From: Streptomyces sp. HUAS YS2
Lineage (GTDB): Bacteria; Actinomycetota; Actinomycetes; Streptomycetales; Streptomycetaceae
Direction: 5' to 3'
Length of the DNA stretch: 64,000 nt
Assembly: GCF_033343995.1 (NCBI RefSeq)
Contig: NZ_CP137573.1
Location: forward strand, 5,055,001 to 5,119,000
Shown here: piece after piece, positions 1 to 8,091 of the stretch
How the letters are laid out: every line of letters starts with the position of its first letter
Position numbering within the stretch: position 1 is the first letter of the stretch
Notes under the pieces: model-generated
The model's database searches: none
Told to the model about the DNA's origin: nothing
Seen by the model: only the letters and a program-made list of their open reading frames with translations
Program-made: the position numbers and the translations under genes

Positions 1-1220
1 TGGTCCTGCGCGGGCGGCAGCAGCACGGTCGCGGAGGTCTCCATCCGGTCGGGGTCGGAGAGCCCCGGCACCCTGGTGAAGGTGTCGGTCCGCAGGTCCC
101 AGACGCCCGGGTCGCGACCGACGTCGGCGGGACCGTACCCGGCGTTGGAGCCGGAGTAGAACAGCCGGCCGTCGGCCAGCAGGAAGATCGCCGGGTAGGT
201 GGGGAACCGGCGCTCGACGCCGGTGTAGGCCCACTTCTTCGTCCTCGGGTCGTAGATCTCGTCCTTGCCGGGGACGATCTGGCCGATCTCGTCGAGCCCG
301 GAGAGGGACAGCACCCGGCCGTCCGCGAGGGTGGTGAGGGTCGGGTACCAGCGGGCCTCGTTCATCGGGTCGACGGTGAGGTACTTCTCGGCGACCGGGT
401 CGAACTCGTATGCCTCCCGGATGCCCTGGAAGTCCTTCTTGTCGAGGGCGAGCTTCTGCGCGATGCCGTAGGTGTTGCGCGCGTCGGCGCCGGTCAGGCC
501 GGCCACCCGGTAGTTGTCCTGGGTGCCGGTCTCGTACGCCTTCCCGGACTTCTCCGCCTCGACGTAGATCCGGCCGAGTCCGGGGTCGTTGCGCAGGAAC
601 CGGCCGGTCCTCCGGTCGAAGACCTTGGTGGCCCGCTCGACCAGGACCGGGTCCCGGGAGACGAAGGTCCTGCCGTTCTCCCGCCCGGTGAAGCGGGTGC
701 CGGCGGGCAGAGTGGCCGGCTTGTCCGGGTTCTCGTTGTGGACGATCATCAGGCCGCCGGCCTTGGTGACGTCGCCCTCCAATTTCTCGTACCGCTTCGT
801 CCCGCCCGCCACGAGGAGTTTCCCGTCCGGGAGTTGGGTGTGCCCGGAGCAGAACATGTCCCTGGGCGTCGGGATCTTCTTGAAGTCCCCCGTCGCCGGG
901 TCCCACAGCACGGACTCGAACTTCCTCGCGTCGAAGTTCTTCTGGTTGTTGCCGGAGCCGGCGATCAGCAGCACCTTGCCGGTGTGGAGCAGGGCCGCGT
1001 GGATGGTGTTGATCCGGAACTCCGCGGGCACGTCGAGCAGGTCCCAGTGGCCGTGGGTCGCCTTGTACGCGGGCCGGTCGATCGCGTACTCGTGATACTG
1101 CTCCGAGCCGAACCGCCACATCGCCGGTCCGTTGAACCCGGCGAGCGCGAGGACGACGACCGCCGAGATCCCCACCCTCCGCGCCCGGCTCCTCCGATGG
1201 TCGGGCCGTACGGCGCTCAC
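1..1220 (-). CDS. glxA: GlxA-type radical copper oxidase (3' part outside window)
   Basis: Galactose-oxidase-like copper radical oxidase that works with CslA on a beta-glucan-like polysaccharide at hyphal tips (family knowledge). The GTG at 1220 overlaps the cslA stop (GTGA), so the two are translationally coupled. A basic N-terminus is followed by one hydrophobic anchor (about residues 16-30), so the enzyme should face the outside. Kelch-type beta-propeller strands follow. Cys124 in MFCSGHTQL and Tyr292 in ARWYPTLT are at the positions expected for the Cys-Tyr cofactor, with Trp291 adjacent. About 406 codons are visible; the C-terminal copper ligands lie beyond the left edge. Identity is strengthened by the cslA neighbour. 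Confidence 0.9.
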   Translation of the reverse strand, partial: MSAVRPDHRRSRARRVGISAVVVLALAGFNGPAMWRFGSEQYHEYAIDRPAYKATHGHWDLLDVPAEFRINTIHAALLHTGKVLLIAGSGNNQKNFDARKFESVLWDPATGDFKKIPTPRDMFCSGHTQLPDGKLLVAGGTKRYEKLEGDVTKAGGLMIVHNENPDKPATLPAGTRFTGRENGRTFVSRDPVLVERATKVFDRRTGRFLRNDPGLGRIYVEAEKSGKAYETGTQDNYRVAGLTGADARNTYGIAQKLALDKKDFQGIREAYEFDPVAEKYLTVDPMNEARWYPTLTTLADGRVLSLSGLDEIGQIVPGKDEIYDPRTKKWAYTGVERRFPTYPAIFLLADGRLFYSGSNAGYGPADVGRDPGVWDLRTDTFTRVPGLSDPDRMETSATVLLPPAQD

Positions 1221-3088
1221 TTCTTACGCCCTCCCAGGACCATCGTCCGTTCGGGGGCGCCGGGTTCGGACCCGGCGGTCCCGGACCCGGACCACTGCGG
1301 GCGCTGCTGCGGTACGTGCGCGGGCGCGGCCGGCCGCTCGGGTACGCGGGCGGCGCGCTTCGCTGCGCGGAGCCCGTACGCCCAGGCCAGGATCGGCGCG
1401 GCGGTGATCAGCAGGGCCAGCGTGGCCCAGGTGATCATCGCCGGGTGGTCGTGGCCGAGGACGAAGGACGCGGCGAGCGATCCGCCGAAGACGGCGACGA
1501 AGAACAGATGGACGCGGAAGGTGCCGAAGAGGGTGTCCGGGCTGGACGAGTCGCCCTTCGGCGTCACCACGAACGAGCTCTTGCGGCGCAGCACCGCGTC
1601 GAGCAGCGAGCGGGCGTAGATCGGCGCGGAGAGCGCGGACATCATCATGCCGGCGAGTCCGCCGGACCCCTCGGGTTCGTGCGGCGACACGTTGTGCCGC
1701 CGGTTCCAGACGTAGAGGCCGATCTGGAGCGCCGAGGCGTTGCCGTACAGCATCATCCACATCGCCGGGTCGATCTGGACACCGGAGGCACCCATGCCGA
1801 GGAACAGCGCGCAACTCAGTGCCGCGAGGATCCAGTTGAGGGCCGACATCGGATAGAACACGATCATCAGCGTGTAGTTGAGGAGCTTGCCCGGCGGCAG
1901 GCTGCCGAAGCCCTTCCAGTACTGGGTGAGGATGGTCTCGTAGGTGCCCCGGGACCAGCGCAGCTGCTGGGTGAAGAAGTCGGTCCAGGCGGTCGGGCCC
2001 TCGCCGACGGCGAGCACGTCCGGGGTGTAGACCGAGCGCCACTTCCGACCGGTCGCCGGGTTCCTGTGGCGGTGCATCTCGAAGCCGGTGGCCATGTCCT
2101 CGGTGATCGAGTCGTACAGGCCGCCGATCTGCTGCAGGGCCCTGATCCGCACGGCGTTGGAGGTGCCGACGAACATGGGCGCGCCGTAGCGGTTCCCGGC
2201 CCGCTGGATCAGCGCGTGGAAGAGGAACTGCTGCGACTCGGCGGCCTTGGTGACGAAGGTGTCGTAATTGCCGTACACCTGCGGCCCGATGACGAAGCCG
2301 ACGTCCGGGTCGCGGAAGTAGCCGAGCATCCGCTCCAGGTAGTTGGGCAGGGGGACGTGGTCGGTGTCGACGGAGGCGAAGAAGTCGTACGCGTCGCCGT
2401 GCGCCTGGAGCCAGGCGTTGTAGTTGCCGTGCTTGGTCCTCGCCCGGTGCGGGCCGGTGGCCTGGTTCCACAGCGGGACGCCCTTGCGGGAGAAGTGTCG
2501 TACGCCGAGCCGCGCGCAGACCGCCTTGACCTCGGCGTCGTCGCCCTCGTCGAGCAGCCAGACGTGCATCGTGCCCCGGTGCCGGATCCGGACGGCCGCC
2601 TCCAGCGTTCTCGTCACCATCTCCAGAGGCTCCTTGCCCGGCACGAAGGAGGTGAGGAAGGCGACCCTGGTGCCGGGTTCGGGCACGACCGGCACGGGGT
2701 CGCGGGCGACCAGCGTCGCGTGCGCGTTCGACAGCACGTTCACGGTGCGGAAGAGCTCGATCAGCCCGATCGAGACGAGCATGACCACGTCGAGTGCGCG
2801 GAGCAGGTCGTTGTCGAGGTTCGGGTCGCGTTCGGTCCAGTGCCGCGGCTGCATCAGCCAGGCGAAGAGGCACAGCGAGACGAGTGGCGCGGCGGCGAGC
2901 AGGAGCCCCGCGCGCAGCCGGTGCGGCTCCTGCGCGAGCAGGGACCGGTAGCGCACTGTGTACGGTTTCGCCGGGTCGGGCTCGGTCAGTGGCCCGGCGA
3001 GCCGGCTGTAGTGCTCGTAGTCGTAGCGTGGCAGTGTCGTCACGGAGCGGAGCCGGGTTCCCCCGGCAGGCGTCCATGCAGACGTCAT
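1217..3088 (-). CDS. cslA: Cellulose synthase-like glycosyltransferase CslA
   Basis: Membrane-bound family 2 processive glycosyltransferase, 623 residues, that makes a beta-(1,4)-glucan at growing tips, needed for attachment and morphogenesis in other streptomycetes. Visible motifs are DEGDD, SVDTDHVP (DxD, about residue 241), EDMATGFEMH (about 331) and QQLRWSRGTYE (about 374), the full D,D,D,QxxRW set. Hydrophobic segments lie at about 49-69 and 95-112, and several more follow residue 420. The ATG at 3088 is preceded by a G-rich ribosome site. A longer in-frame reading upstream is probably non-coding. It overlaps glxA by 4 bases and forms an operon with it. Confidence 0.93.
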   Translation of the reverse strand: MTSAWTPAGGTRLRSVTTLPRYDYEHYSRLAGPLTEPDPAKPYTVRYRSLLAQEPHRLRAGLLLAAAPLVSLCLFAWLMQPRHWTERDPNLDNDLLRALDVVMLVSIGLIELFRTVNVLSNAHATLVARDPVPVVPEPGTRVAFLTSFVPGKEPLEMVTRTLEAAVRIRHRGTMHVWLLDEGDDAEVKAVCARLGVRHFSRKGVPLWNQATGPHRARTKHGNYNAWLQAHGDAYDFFASVDTDHVPLPNYLERMLGYFRDPDVGFVIGPQVYGNYDTFVTKAAESQQFLFHALIQRAGNRYGAPMFVGTSNAVRIRALQQIGGLYDSITEDMATGFEMHRHRNPATGRKWRSVYTPDVLAVGEGPTAWTDFFTQQLRWSRGTYETILTQYWKGFGSLPPGKLLNYTLMIVFYPMSALNWILAALSCALFLGMGASGVQIDPAMWMMLYGNASALQIGLYVWNRRHNVSPHEPEGSGGLAGMMMSALSAPIYARSLLDAVLRRKSSFVVTPKGDSSSPDTLFGTFRVHLFFVAVFGGSLAASFVLGHDHPAMITWATLALLITAAPILAWAYGLRAAKRAARVPERPAAPAHVPQQRPQWSGSGTAGSEPGAPERTMVLGGRKK

Positions 3089-3331
3089 GAGTCCATCCCC
3101 CCGTGCCCGGTCGCGGGCGGGGCCCCCACCCCGCACTCGGCGCGACCGGCCGAAAAGTCCCCAACCCCCCAGGGACCAAGCCAGAGTCCACGACCCCGCC
3201 TCATGATCACAAGGGCGAAACAAGCTGTTTACCGCCCATAACCGGGCCAGGTGGGAAGGGTGTGACGAGGGTGTGGAAACGGACCGAAAGTGATCGCATG
3301 GGGCTACGCTCATGATCGTGTCAGAACATGG
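3089..3331. other. cslA upstream region, no gene
   Basis: A stretch between the cslA start and the tRNA-Lys terminator. It must carry the cslA-glxA promoter, but no clear -10/-35 pair or operator could be named. ORFs here have no ribosome site and look like frame shadows. Confidence 0.4.
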
Positions 3332-3364
3332 CCGAGGCCCCTCACCATCGGTGAGGGGCCTCGG
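3332..3364 (-). terminator. Hairpin terminator of tRNA-Lys copy 1
   Basis: A perfect 15-bp stem with a 3-base loop lies 7 bases beyond the 3' end of the tRNA. It has no U-tract, as is usual in Streptomyces. It also separates the tRNA from cslA. Confidence 0.8.
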
Positions 3365-3371
3365 CTGTGCG

Positions 3372-3445
3372 TGCGCCGCCAGGGACTCGAACCCCGGACC
3401 CGCTGATTAAGAGTCAGCTGCTCTAACCAACTGAGCTAGCGGCGC
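3372..3445 (-). tRNA. tRNA-Lys (CTT), copy 1 of 3
   Basis: Folds into a full cloverleaf: 7-bp acceptor GCGCCGC/GCGGCGC, D-arm GCTC...GAGC, anticodon loop with CTT, T-loop GTTCGAGTC and discriminator A. CCA is not encoded. The sequence is identical to the copies at 12004 and 20011, including the 8 bases GTCAGCAG just before the 5' end. Confidence 0.97.
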
Positions 3446-3629
3446 CTGCTGACAAAGAAAACTCTACCTGATGTTTGAGAGTGCTCCTGACCATTTCCGT
3501 GCCGCTCCGGCCTGTCGGATGGTCGTTTCGTAGCTTCGATCCGTCAAAATGCGATATGTCCGGACAGTTGAGACACTGGCGCCCGTGCATCAGCGCCAGA
3601 AGATCTTGACGAGTGTGGAGGGGATTCGC

Positions 3630-5054
3630 ATGAGCGTGCCGGTCTTCGAGGAGTACGAGCCCGCGGCTGACTGCGGCTGCCCGGGCTGCGCCCAGCGGCG
3701 GCGCGATCTCGCCCTGGGCCTTCCCGTCCGGGCGGGCGGCCACCCGGCGGCGCACGGAGCGCGCCGCGCGCTGCTCCTGGTGACCGCGGCGGGCGTGGTC
3801 CTGGGAGGCGGGGGCGCGGCGGGCGCGGCGTCGGTGGTCGCCGACACGGGGGCCGCGGACGCGGCGGAGTCGGCCGGGGCGGCTGGGGTGTCCGGGGCGG
3901 CCGGGGCGGCCGACGAGGGGCAGCCCCTGCCGGACACCCCGCAGGGCTACACCGGTCCGCTGCACGGGAGCGCGAGCGGGAGCGGGGGTGGGAGCGTGGG
4001 GCACCCCGGACCGCCGTCGGCCGGCGCGACCCCGACGACCGGTCAGATCTCCGCCGAGACGCTGCGCCGCAGCACCCGCGCGGAGATCATCAACCGGGCC
4101 AAGCGGTGGGTCGACGCGCACGTCCCGTACTCGATGACGCAGTACTGGTCCGACGGCTACCGGCAGGACTGCTCCGGCTACATCTCCATGGTCTGGAACC
4201 TGACCGGCAACGAGTGGACGGGCAGCCTCGCCCGGTACGGCACCCGGATCGACCGCAACGATCTCCAGCCCGGCGACATCCTGCTGTTCCACAACCCCGA
4301 CAACCCGACCCGCGGCTCGCACGTGACGATCTTCGGCGGCTGGAGCGACTACACGCGCACCGCGTACGTCGCGTACGAGCAGACCAAGCCGCGTACGCGC
4401 AGGCAGGTCACGCCCATGGCGTACTGGAACAACTCCGACCGGTACGTGGCCTACCGCTACAAGGGCCTGATCGCCGGCGGCACCGGCGGCGCCGGCGGGA
4501 GCGAGAGCGGTACGGGATCGGCCACGACGGCCTACCCGGGCGCGGGGTACTTCGGCCCCGGCGCGAACAACAAGTACGTCACCCAGCTCGGGAAGATGCT
4601 CGTCGAGCGGGGCGGCGGGCGCTTCTACAGCCAGGGCCCGGGTCCGCGCTGGGGCGACGCGGACCGTAGGGCGACCCAGGCGTTCCAGCAGGCGCAGGGC
4701 TGGACGGGCGGCGACGCGGACGGGCTGCCGGGGCCCGAGACGTGGCGGCTCCTGGTGACCGGCAAGGGCCGGGCCATCGGCGGTTCGAGTGGTTCGGGCG
4801 GGTCGAGCGCGACTGCGCCGGCGTTCCCCGGGCGTGGCTACTTCCGTCCGGGCCAATCCAACGCATATGTGGAGAAACTGGGCAAGCAGTTGGTGAAGCG
4901 GGGCTTCGGCAAGCACTACCTGTCCGGCCCCGGTCCGCGCTGGACGGAGGCGGACCGCCGCAACGTCGAGGCCTTCCAGCGAGCCCAGGGCTGGAGCGGC
5001 GCGGCGGCCGACGGCTACCCGGGGCCGGAGACCTGGCGCCGGTTGTTCCGATGA
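3630..5054 (+). CDS. Secreted NlpC/P60-like wall hydrolase with two C-terminal binding repeats
   Basis: 474-residue exported protein. The ATG at 3630 has GGAGGGG 7 bases upstream. After a polar Cys-containing N-terminus (about 20-30) comes a hydrophobic export segment (about 47-68) and a Gly/Ala/Ser linker. The domain at about 154-290 has QDCSGYISM with Cys181 and GSHVTIFGGW with His231, the expected NlpC/P60 catalytic pair for cleaving peptidoglycan stem peptides. Two copies of an 80-residue module follow (about 298-377 and 395-474), each with YxKxLGKxL, GPGPRW, DRR, FQxAQGW and GPETWRxL, resembling peptidoglycan-binding domains. It ends 26 bases before the SPFH gene and is probably co-transcribed. 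Confidence 0.8.
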   Translation: MSVPVFEEYEPAADCGCPGCAQRRRDLALGLPVRAGGHPAAHGARRALLLVTAAGVVLGGGGAAGAASVVADTGAADAAESAGAAGVSGAAGAADEGQPLPDTPQGYTGPLHGSASGSGGGSVGHPGPPSAGATPTTGQISAETLRRSTRAEIINRAKRWVDAHVPYSMTQYWSDGYRQDCSGYISMVWNLTGNEWTGSLARYGTRIDRNDLQPGDILLFHNPDNPTRGSHVTIFGGWSDYTRTAYVAYEQTKPRTRRQVTPMAYWNNSDRYVAYRYKGLIAGGTGGAGGSESGTGSATTAYPGAGYFGPGANNKYVTQLGKMLVERGGGRFYSQGPGPRWGDADRRATQAFQQAQGWTGGDADGLPGPETWRLLVTGKGRAIGGSSGSGGSSATAPAFPGRGYFRPGQSNAYVEKLGKQLVKRGFGKHYLSGPGPRWTEADRRNVEAFQRAQGWSGAAADGYPGPETWRRLFR

Positions 5055-5080
5055 ACCAGTGAGAGCGTGAGGTGGAACGG

Positions 5081-7318
5081 ATGACCACAGCGACACCCGA
5101 CCGCGAGAACGATCCGGCCCTGGCGGGCGCGGAGGGCGCGGCGCAGCCCGCCCCGCCGGGCCCGGCGCCCCGCCCCGGCGAGGCGGACCGGCCGGCCGAC
5201 CCCGGCCTGCCCGGCCCGCCGGGCCCGGTCGGCGCGGGCGCGTCGGCCGGCCCGGCCGGGTCCGGCGTGTCCGTGGGTTCCGCTTCGCCGGTCGGCTCCG
5301 GGCTCCCGTCCGCGACGCCGGACGCGCCGGGTGGCCCGGTCGAACCGGCCGGGCCGGGCGCGCCGGTCGGTTCCGCGCTTCCGCCGGCGGCGGGTCCGGG
5401 CGCGTCCGTCGGCCGGGGAGCCCTGGCGGGCGGGTTCGGGCCGGGTGCTTCGGTGGGCACGATCGGTACGCCCGCGTCCGCCGGCTCCGAGGGTCGGCGG
5501 CCGTCCCAGAGCGCGCCGGGTGGCCCGGTCGGCTTCCGGGCGCCGGCCGCGGCGGCGGGTCCGGGCGCGCCGATCGGTCCGTCCGCGTCCGCGGGGTCTG
5601 GTGCGGTGGTCGGTCCGTCCGCGTCGGCCGGGTCTGGTTCGGTGGTCGGTGCTTCCGCGTCTCCTGGGTCTGGTCCGTCGGTCGGTACACCGGCGTCCGC
5701 GGCGTCCGGTTCGTCCACCAGCATGTCCGCGTCCTCCGGGGCCGGTTCGGCGGTGGGTACTCCCGCGTCCGCCGAATCTGGCTCGGTGGCCGGTAATCCC
5801 GCGCCTCCCAGGTCCGGTTCGCCCGGCGGGCCTTCCGCGTCCCCCGGGGCCGGTTCGCCCAGCGGTGCTTCCGCGTCTCCCGGGGTCGGTTCGGTCGGTG
5901 GGCCTTCCGTGTCCTCCCATGGTGGTTCGGTCGGTGGGGATGGTGTGGTTGGGGGGACTCGGGGTGGGGTGGGGCGGCGGACGCCGGTTATCGGGGTGGA
6001 GACGACCGGGGCGATTCCTGTGCATCGGCTCTTCCGGGAGGAGCCCGCCGCCGTCGACGCGGGGCCGGACACCCGGCCGATGCCCGACGCGGCCGCGACC
6101 GGGTTCGACTTCGAGGCGATCTTCGCGCCGTCCGGGGTGACCGTCGGCCGGCCGCGGTCGGACGAGGCGGATCTGAGCGAGCCGCCGGTCGCCAAGGACG
6201 ACGTCGTCACACCGCGTACCGGCAAGAGCTTCGACTTCGAGGCGCTGTTCGCCCCCGGCGGCTCCCCGGTGTCCGTCGGGGCCGCGGCCGAGGCCTCCGG
6301 CACCGTGTTCGGGGTCGCGGACGTACGCAAGGCCGTCCCCAAGCCGAGCGGGCCCGCGCCCGAGACGCCCAAGCCGAAGCCCAAGCAGAAGCCCCGCCCC
6401 GCGCCGACCGCCGACCCCGCGCTGCGCGAGCGGCCCGGACCTGTGCTGCCCGGATGGATCGGTGTCGTCGCCGGAGCCGTCGCGCTCACCGGCTGCGCCG
6501 CCGTCGTGTGGTGGACCGGGGCCGTGCCCGACGCCGTGACCCGGATGCTCCGGCTGCCCGCGCGCCCGTACCACGGCATCCACCTCGGCCAGTGGGGGCT
6601 GCTCTCCCTGGGCGTGATCCTCGCCCTCTTCTCTCTCGGCGGCCTCGGCCGCGGCCGGGTCGGCTCGGCGTGGGTGCTCACGCTGTTCGGCGAGTACCGC
6701 GGCAGCGTCCGCCGGACCGGCCTGCTGTGGGTGAGCCCGCTCCTGCTCCGCCGACGCGTCGACGTCCGGCTGCGGCACTGGCGCAGCGAGCCGATGCCCG
6801 CGGTCGACGCGAAGGGCACGGCGCTGAACGTCGTCGTGCTCGTGGTCTGGCGCATCCGCGACACCGTCCGCGCCGCGCTCGGCGTCGAGCACCACGAGGA
6901 GTACCTGCGCGAGCAGGTCGAGGCGGCGATGGCCCGCGTGCTGTCCCAGCTCCCGGCCGACGCGTTCCACGAGGACGCCCCCACCCTGCGCGACGCGGAG
7001 GCCGTCGGCGAGGCGCTCACCAAGATGCTCTCCGCGGAGTGCGCGCCGGTCGGCATCGACGTCTTCTCGGCGCAGCCGACCCGGATCGAGTACGCCCCCG
7101 AGATCGCGGCCGCGATGCAGCGCCGCCGGATCGCGGCGATCGACGCGAAGCACCGCGACAGCGTGCTGACGTCGGTCGTGGACGCGGTGGACGACATGGT
7201 CCACCGGCTGACCACGCGTGGTCTGGTCGAGCTGGACGACTACGAGCGCAAGGCGCTGGTGAAGGACCTGACGGTGGCGTTCTACACGGGCCGGGGGACC
7301 GGCGGAGAGGGCGCATGA
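5081..7318 (+). CDS. SPFH/Band 7 membrane protein with long repetitive N-terminus
   Basis: 745-residue protein; GTGAGGTGG precedes the ATG at 5081. Residues about 10-290 are low-complexity Gly/Ala/Ser/Pro made of degenerate repeats such as GPSASAGSG and GASASPGSG. Two copies of a short acidic-aromatic motif follow, GFDFEAIFAP (about 341) and SFDFEALFAP (about 383), then a Pro/Lys hinge. Two hydrophobic segments (about 458-480 and 500-520) lead into a C-terminal SPFH domain, the flotillin/stomatin scaffold fold. Family members organise membrane microdomains; no enzymatic role is visible. Its position after a wall hydrolase suggests a role at the cell surface, which is inference. Confidence 0.75.
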   Translation: MTTATPDRENDPALAGAEGAAQPAPPGPAPRPGEADRPADPGLPGPPGPVGAGASAGPAGSGVSVGSASPVGSGLPSATPDAPGGPVEPAGPGAPVGSALPPAAGPGASVGRGALAGGFGPGASVGTIGTPASAGSEGRRPSQSAPGGPVGFRAPAAAAGPGAPIGPSASAGSGAVVGPSASAGSGSVVGASASPGSGPSVGTPASAASGSSTSMSASSGAGSAVGTPASAESGSVAGNPAPPRSGSPGGPSASPGAGSPSGASASPGVGSVGGPSVSSHGGSVGGDGVVGGTRGGVGRRTPVIGVETTGAIPVHRLFREEPAAVDAGPDTRPMPDAAATGFDFEAIFAPSGVTVGRPRSDEADLSEPPVAKDDVVTPRTGKSFDFEALFAPGGSPVSVGAAAEASGTVFGVADVRKAVPKPSGPAPETPKPKPKQKPRPAPTADPALRERPGPVLPGWIGVVAGAVALTGCAAVVWWTGAVPDAVTRMLRLPARPYHGIHLGQWGLLSLGVILALFSLGGLGRGRVGSAWVLTLFGEYRGSVRRTGLLWVSPLLLRRRVDVRLRHWRSEPMPAVDAKGTALNVVVLVVWRIRDTVRAALGVEHHEEYLREQVEAAMARVLSQLPADAFHEDAPTLRDAEAVGEALTKMLSAECAPVGIDVFSAQPTRIEYAPEIAAAMQRRRIAAIDAKHRDSVLTSVVDAVDDMVHRLTTRGLVELDDYERKALVKDLTVAFYTGRGTGGEGA

Positions 7319-7367
7319 GCCACCGCGATTGGTATGGACATGTTCAACTTCCGTCCATACATTGGGA

Positions 7368-7383
7368 CTTGGTCTAGACCGGA
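7368..7383. promoter_or_regulatory. DasR (dre)-like operator before the LPMO gene
   Basis: The uninterrupted palindromic core GGTCTAGACC sits at 7371-7380, 81 bases before the LPMO start. Twelve of 16 positions match the dre consensus as remembered (ACTGGTCTAGACCAGT). DasR represses chitin-use genes until glucosamine-6-phosphate releases it. Confidence 0.75.
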
Positions 7384-7463
7384 ACCAGTCCCACCGCGGA
7401 ACCCCGCACGCGCGTGCACCGCACAGCCCACAGAACTCCCCCACGTTCTTCTGGAGCGACAGC

Positions 7464-8066
7464 ATGCGAAAGCGCAGCAAGACCAAGACAGGCGCGACCC
7501 TGGTCGCGCTCGGCGTCGCCGGGGTCACGTTCCTGGCCACCGGCAGCGCCACCGGCCACGGCTACACCGACTCCCCGATCAGCCGGCAGAAGCTCTGCGC
7601 CAACGGCACCGTGACCGACTGCGGCCCCATCCAGTGGGAACCGCAGTCGGTCGAGGGTCCGAAGGGCTTCCCGGCCGCCGGGCCGGCGGACGGGAAGATC
7701 TGCTCCGCCGGGCTCACCCAGTTCGCCCAGCTCGACGACCCCCGCGGCGGAGCCTGGCCCGCCACCCGGGTCACGGCCGGCCAGAGCTTCACCTTCCGCT
7801 GGCAGTTCACGGCCCGTCACCGCACCACCGACTTCAAGTACTTCATCACCAGGAACGGCTGGGACCCCGGCCAGAAGCTGACCCGGGCCGCGCTCGATCC
7901 CCAGCCGTTCCTGACCGTTCCCTACAACAGCCAGCAGCCGCCGTCCACGCTCTCGCACTCCGGCACGATCCCGGCGGGCAAGACCGGCCGGCACCTGATC
8001 CTGGCGGTGTGGACGATCGCGGACACCTCGAACGCGTTCTACGCCTGCTCGGATGTTCAGTTCTGA
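7464..8066 (+). CDS. AA10 lytic polysaccharide monooxygenase (chitin-active)
   Basis: 200-residue secreted copper enzyme that oxidatively cleaves crystalline chitin (family role). A signal peptide (1-31, two basic clusters then a hydrophobic core) ends at ATG, so the mature protein begins HGYTDSP with His32 as the first ligand of the histidine brace. His119, in ARHRTTDFKYF, is the likely second ligand. The single domain has no carbohydrate-binding module. The ATG at 7464 has GGAG 8 bases upstream. The dre-like site upstream and the chitinases elsewhere in the window fit induction by chitin products. Confidence 0.93.
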   Translation: MRKRSKTKTGATLVALGVAGVTFLATGSATGHGYTDSPISRQKLCANGTVTDCGPIQWEPQSVEGPKGFPAAGPADGKICSAGLTQFAQLDDPRGGAWPATRVTAGQSFTFRWQFTARHRTTDFKYFITRNGWDPGQKLTRAALDPQPFLTVPYNSQQPPSTLSHSGTIPAGKTGRHLILAVWTIADTSNAFYACSDVQF

Positions 8067-8091
8067 CGAGTAGTCAGTTACGGTCAGGCGC

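Noticed and set aside
5015..7552. Large minus-strand frame opposite the SPFH gene
   Set aside because: Low-complexity Arg/Gly/Thr antisense of a repetitive gene; no start signal or domain.
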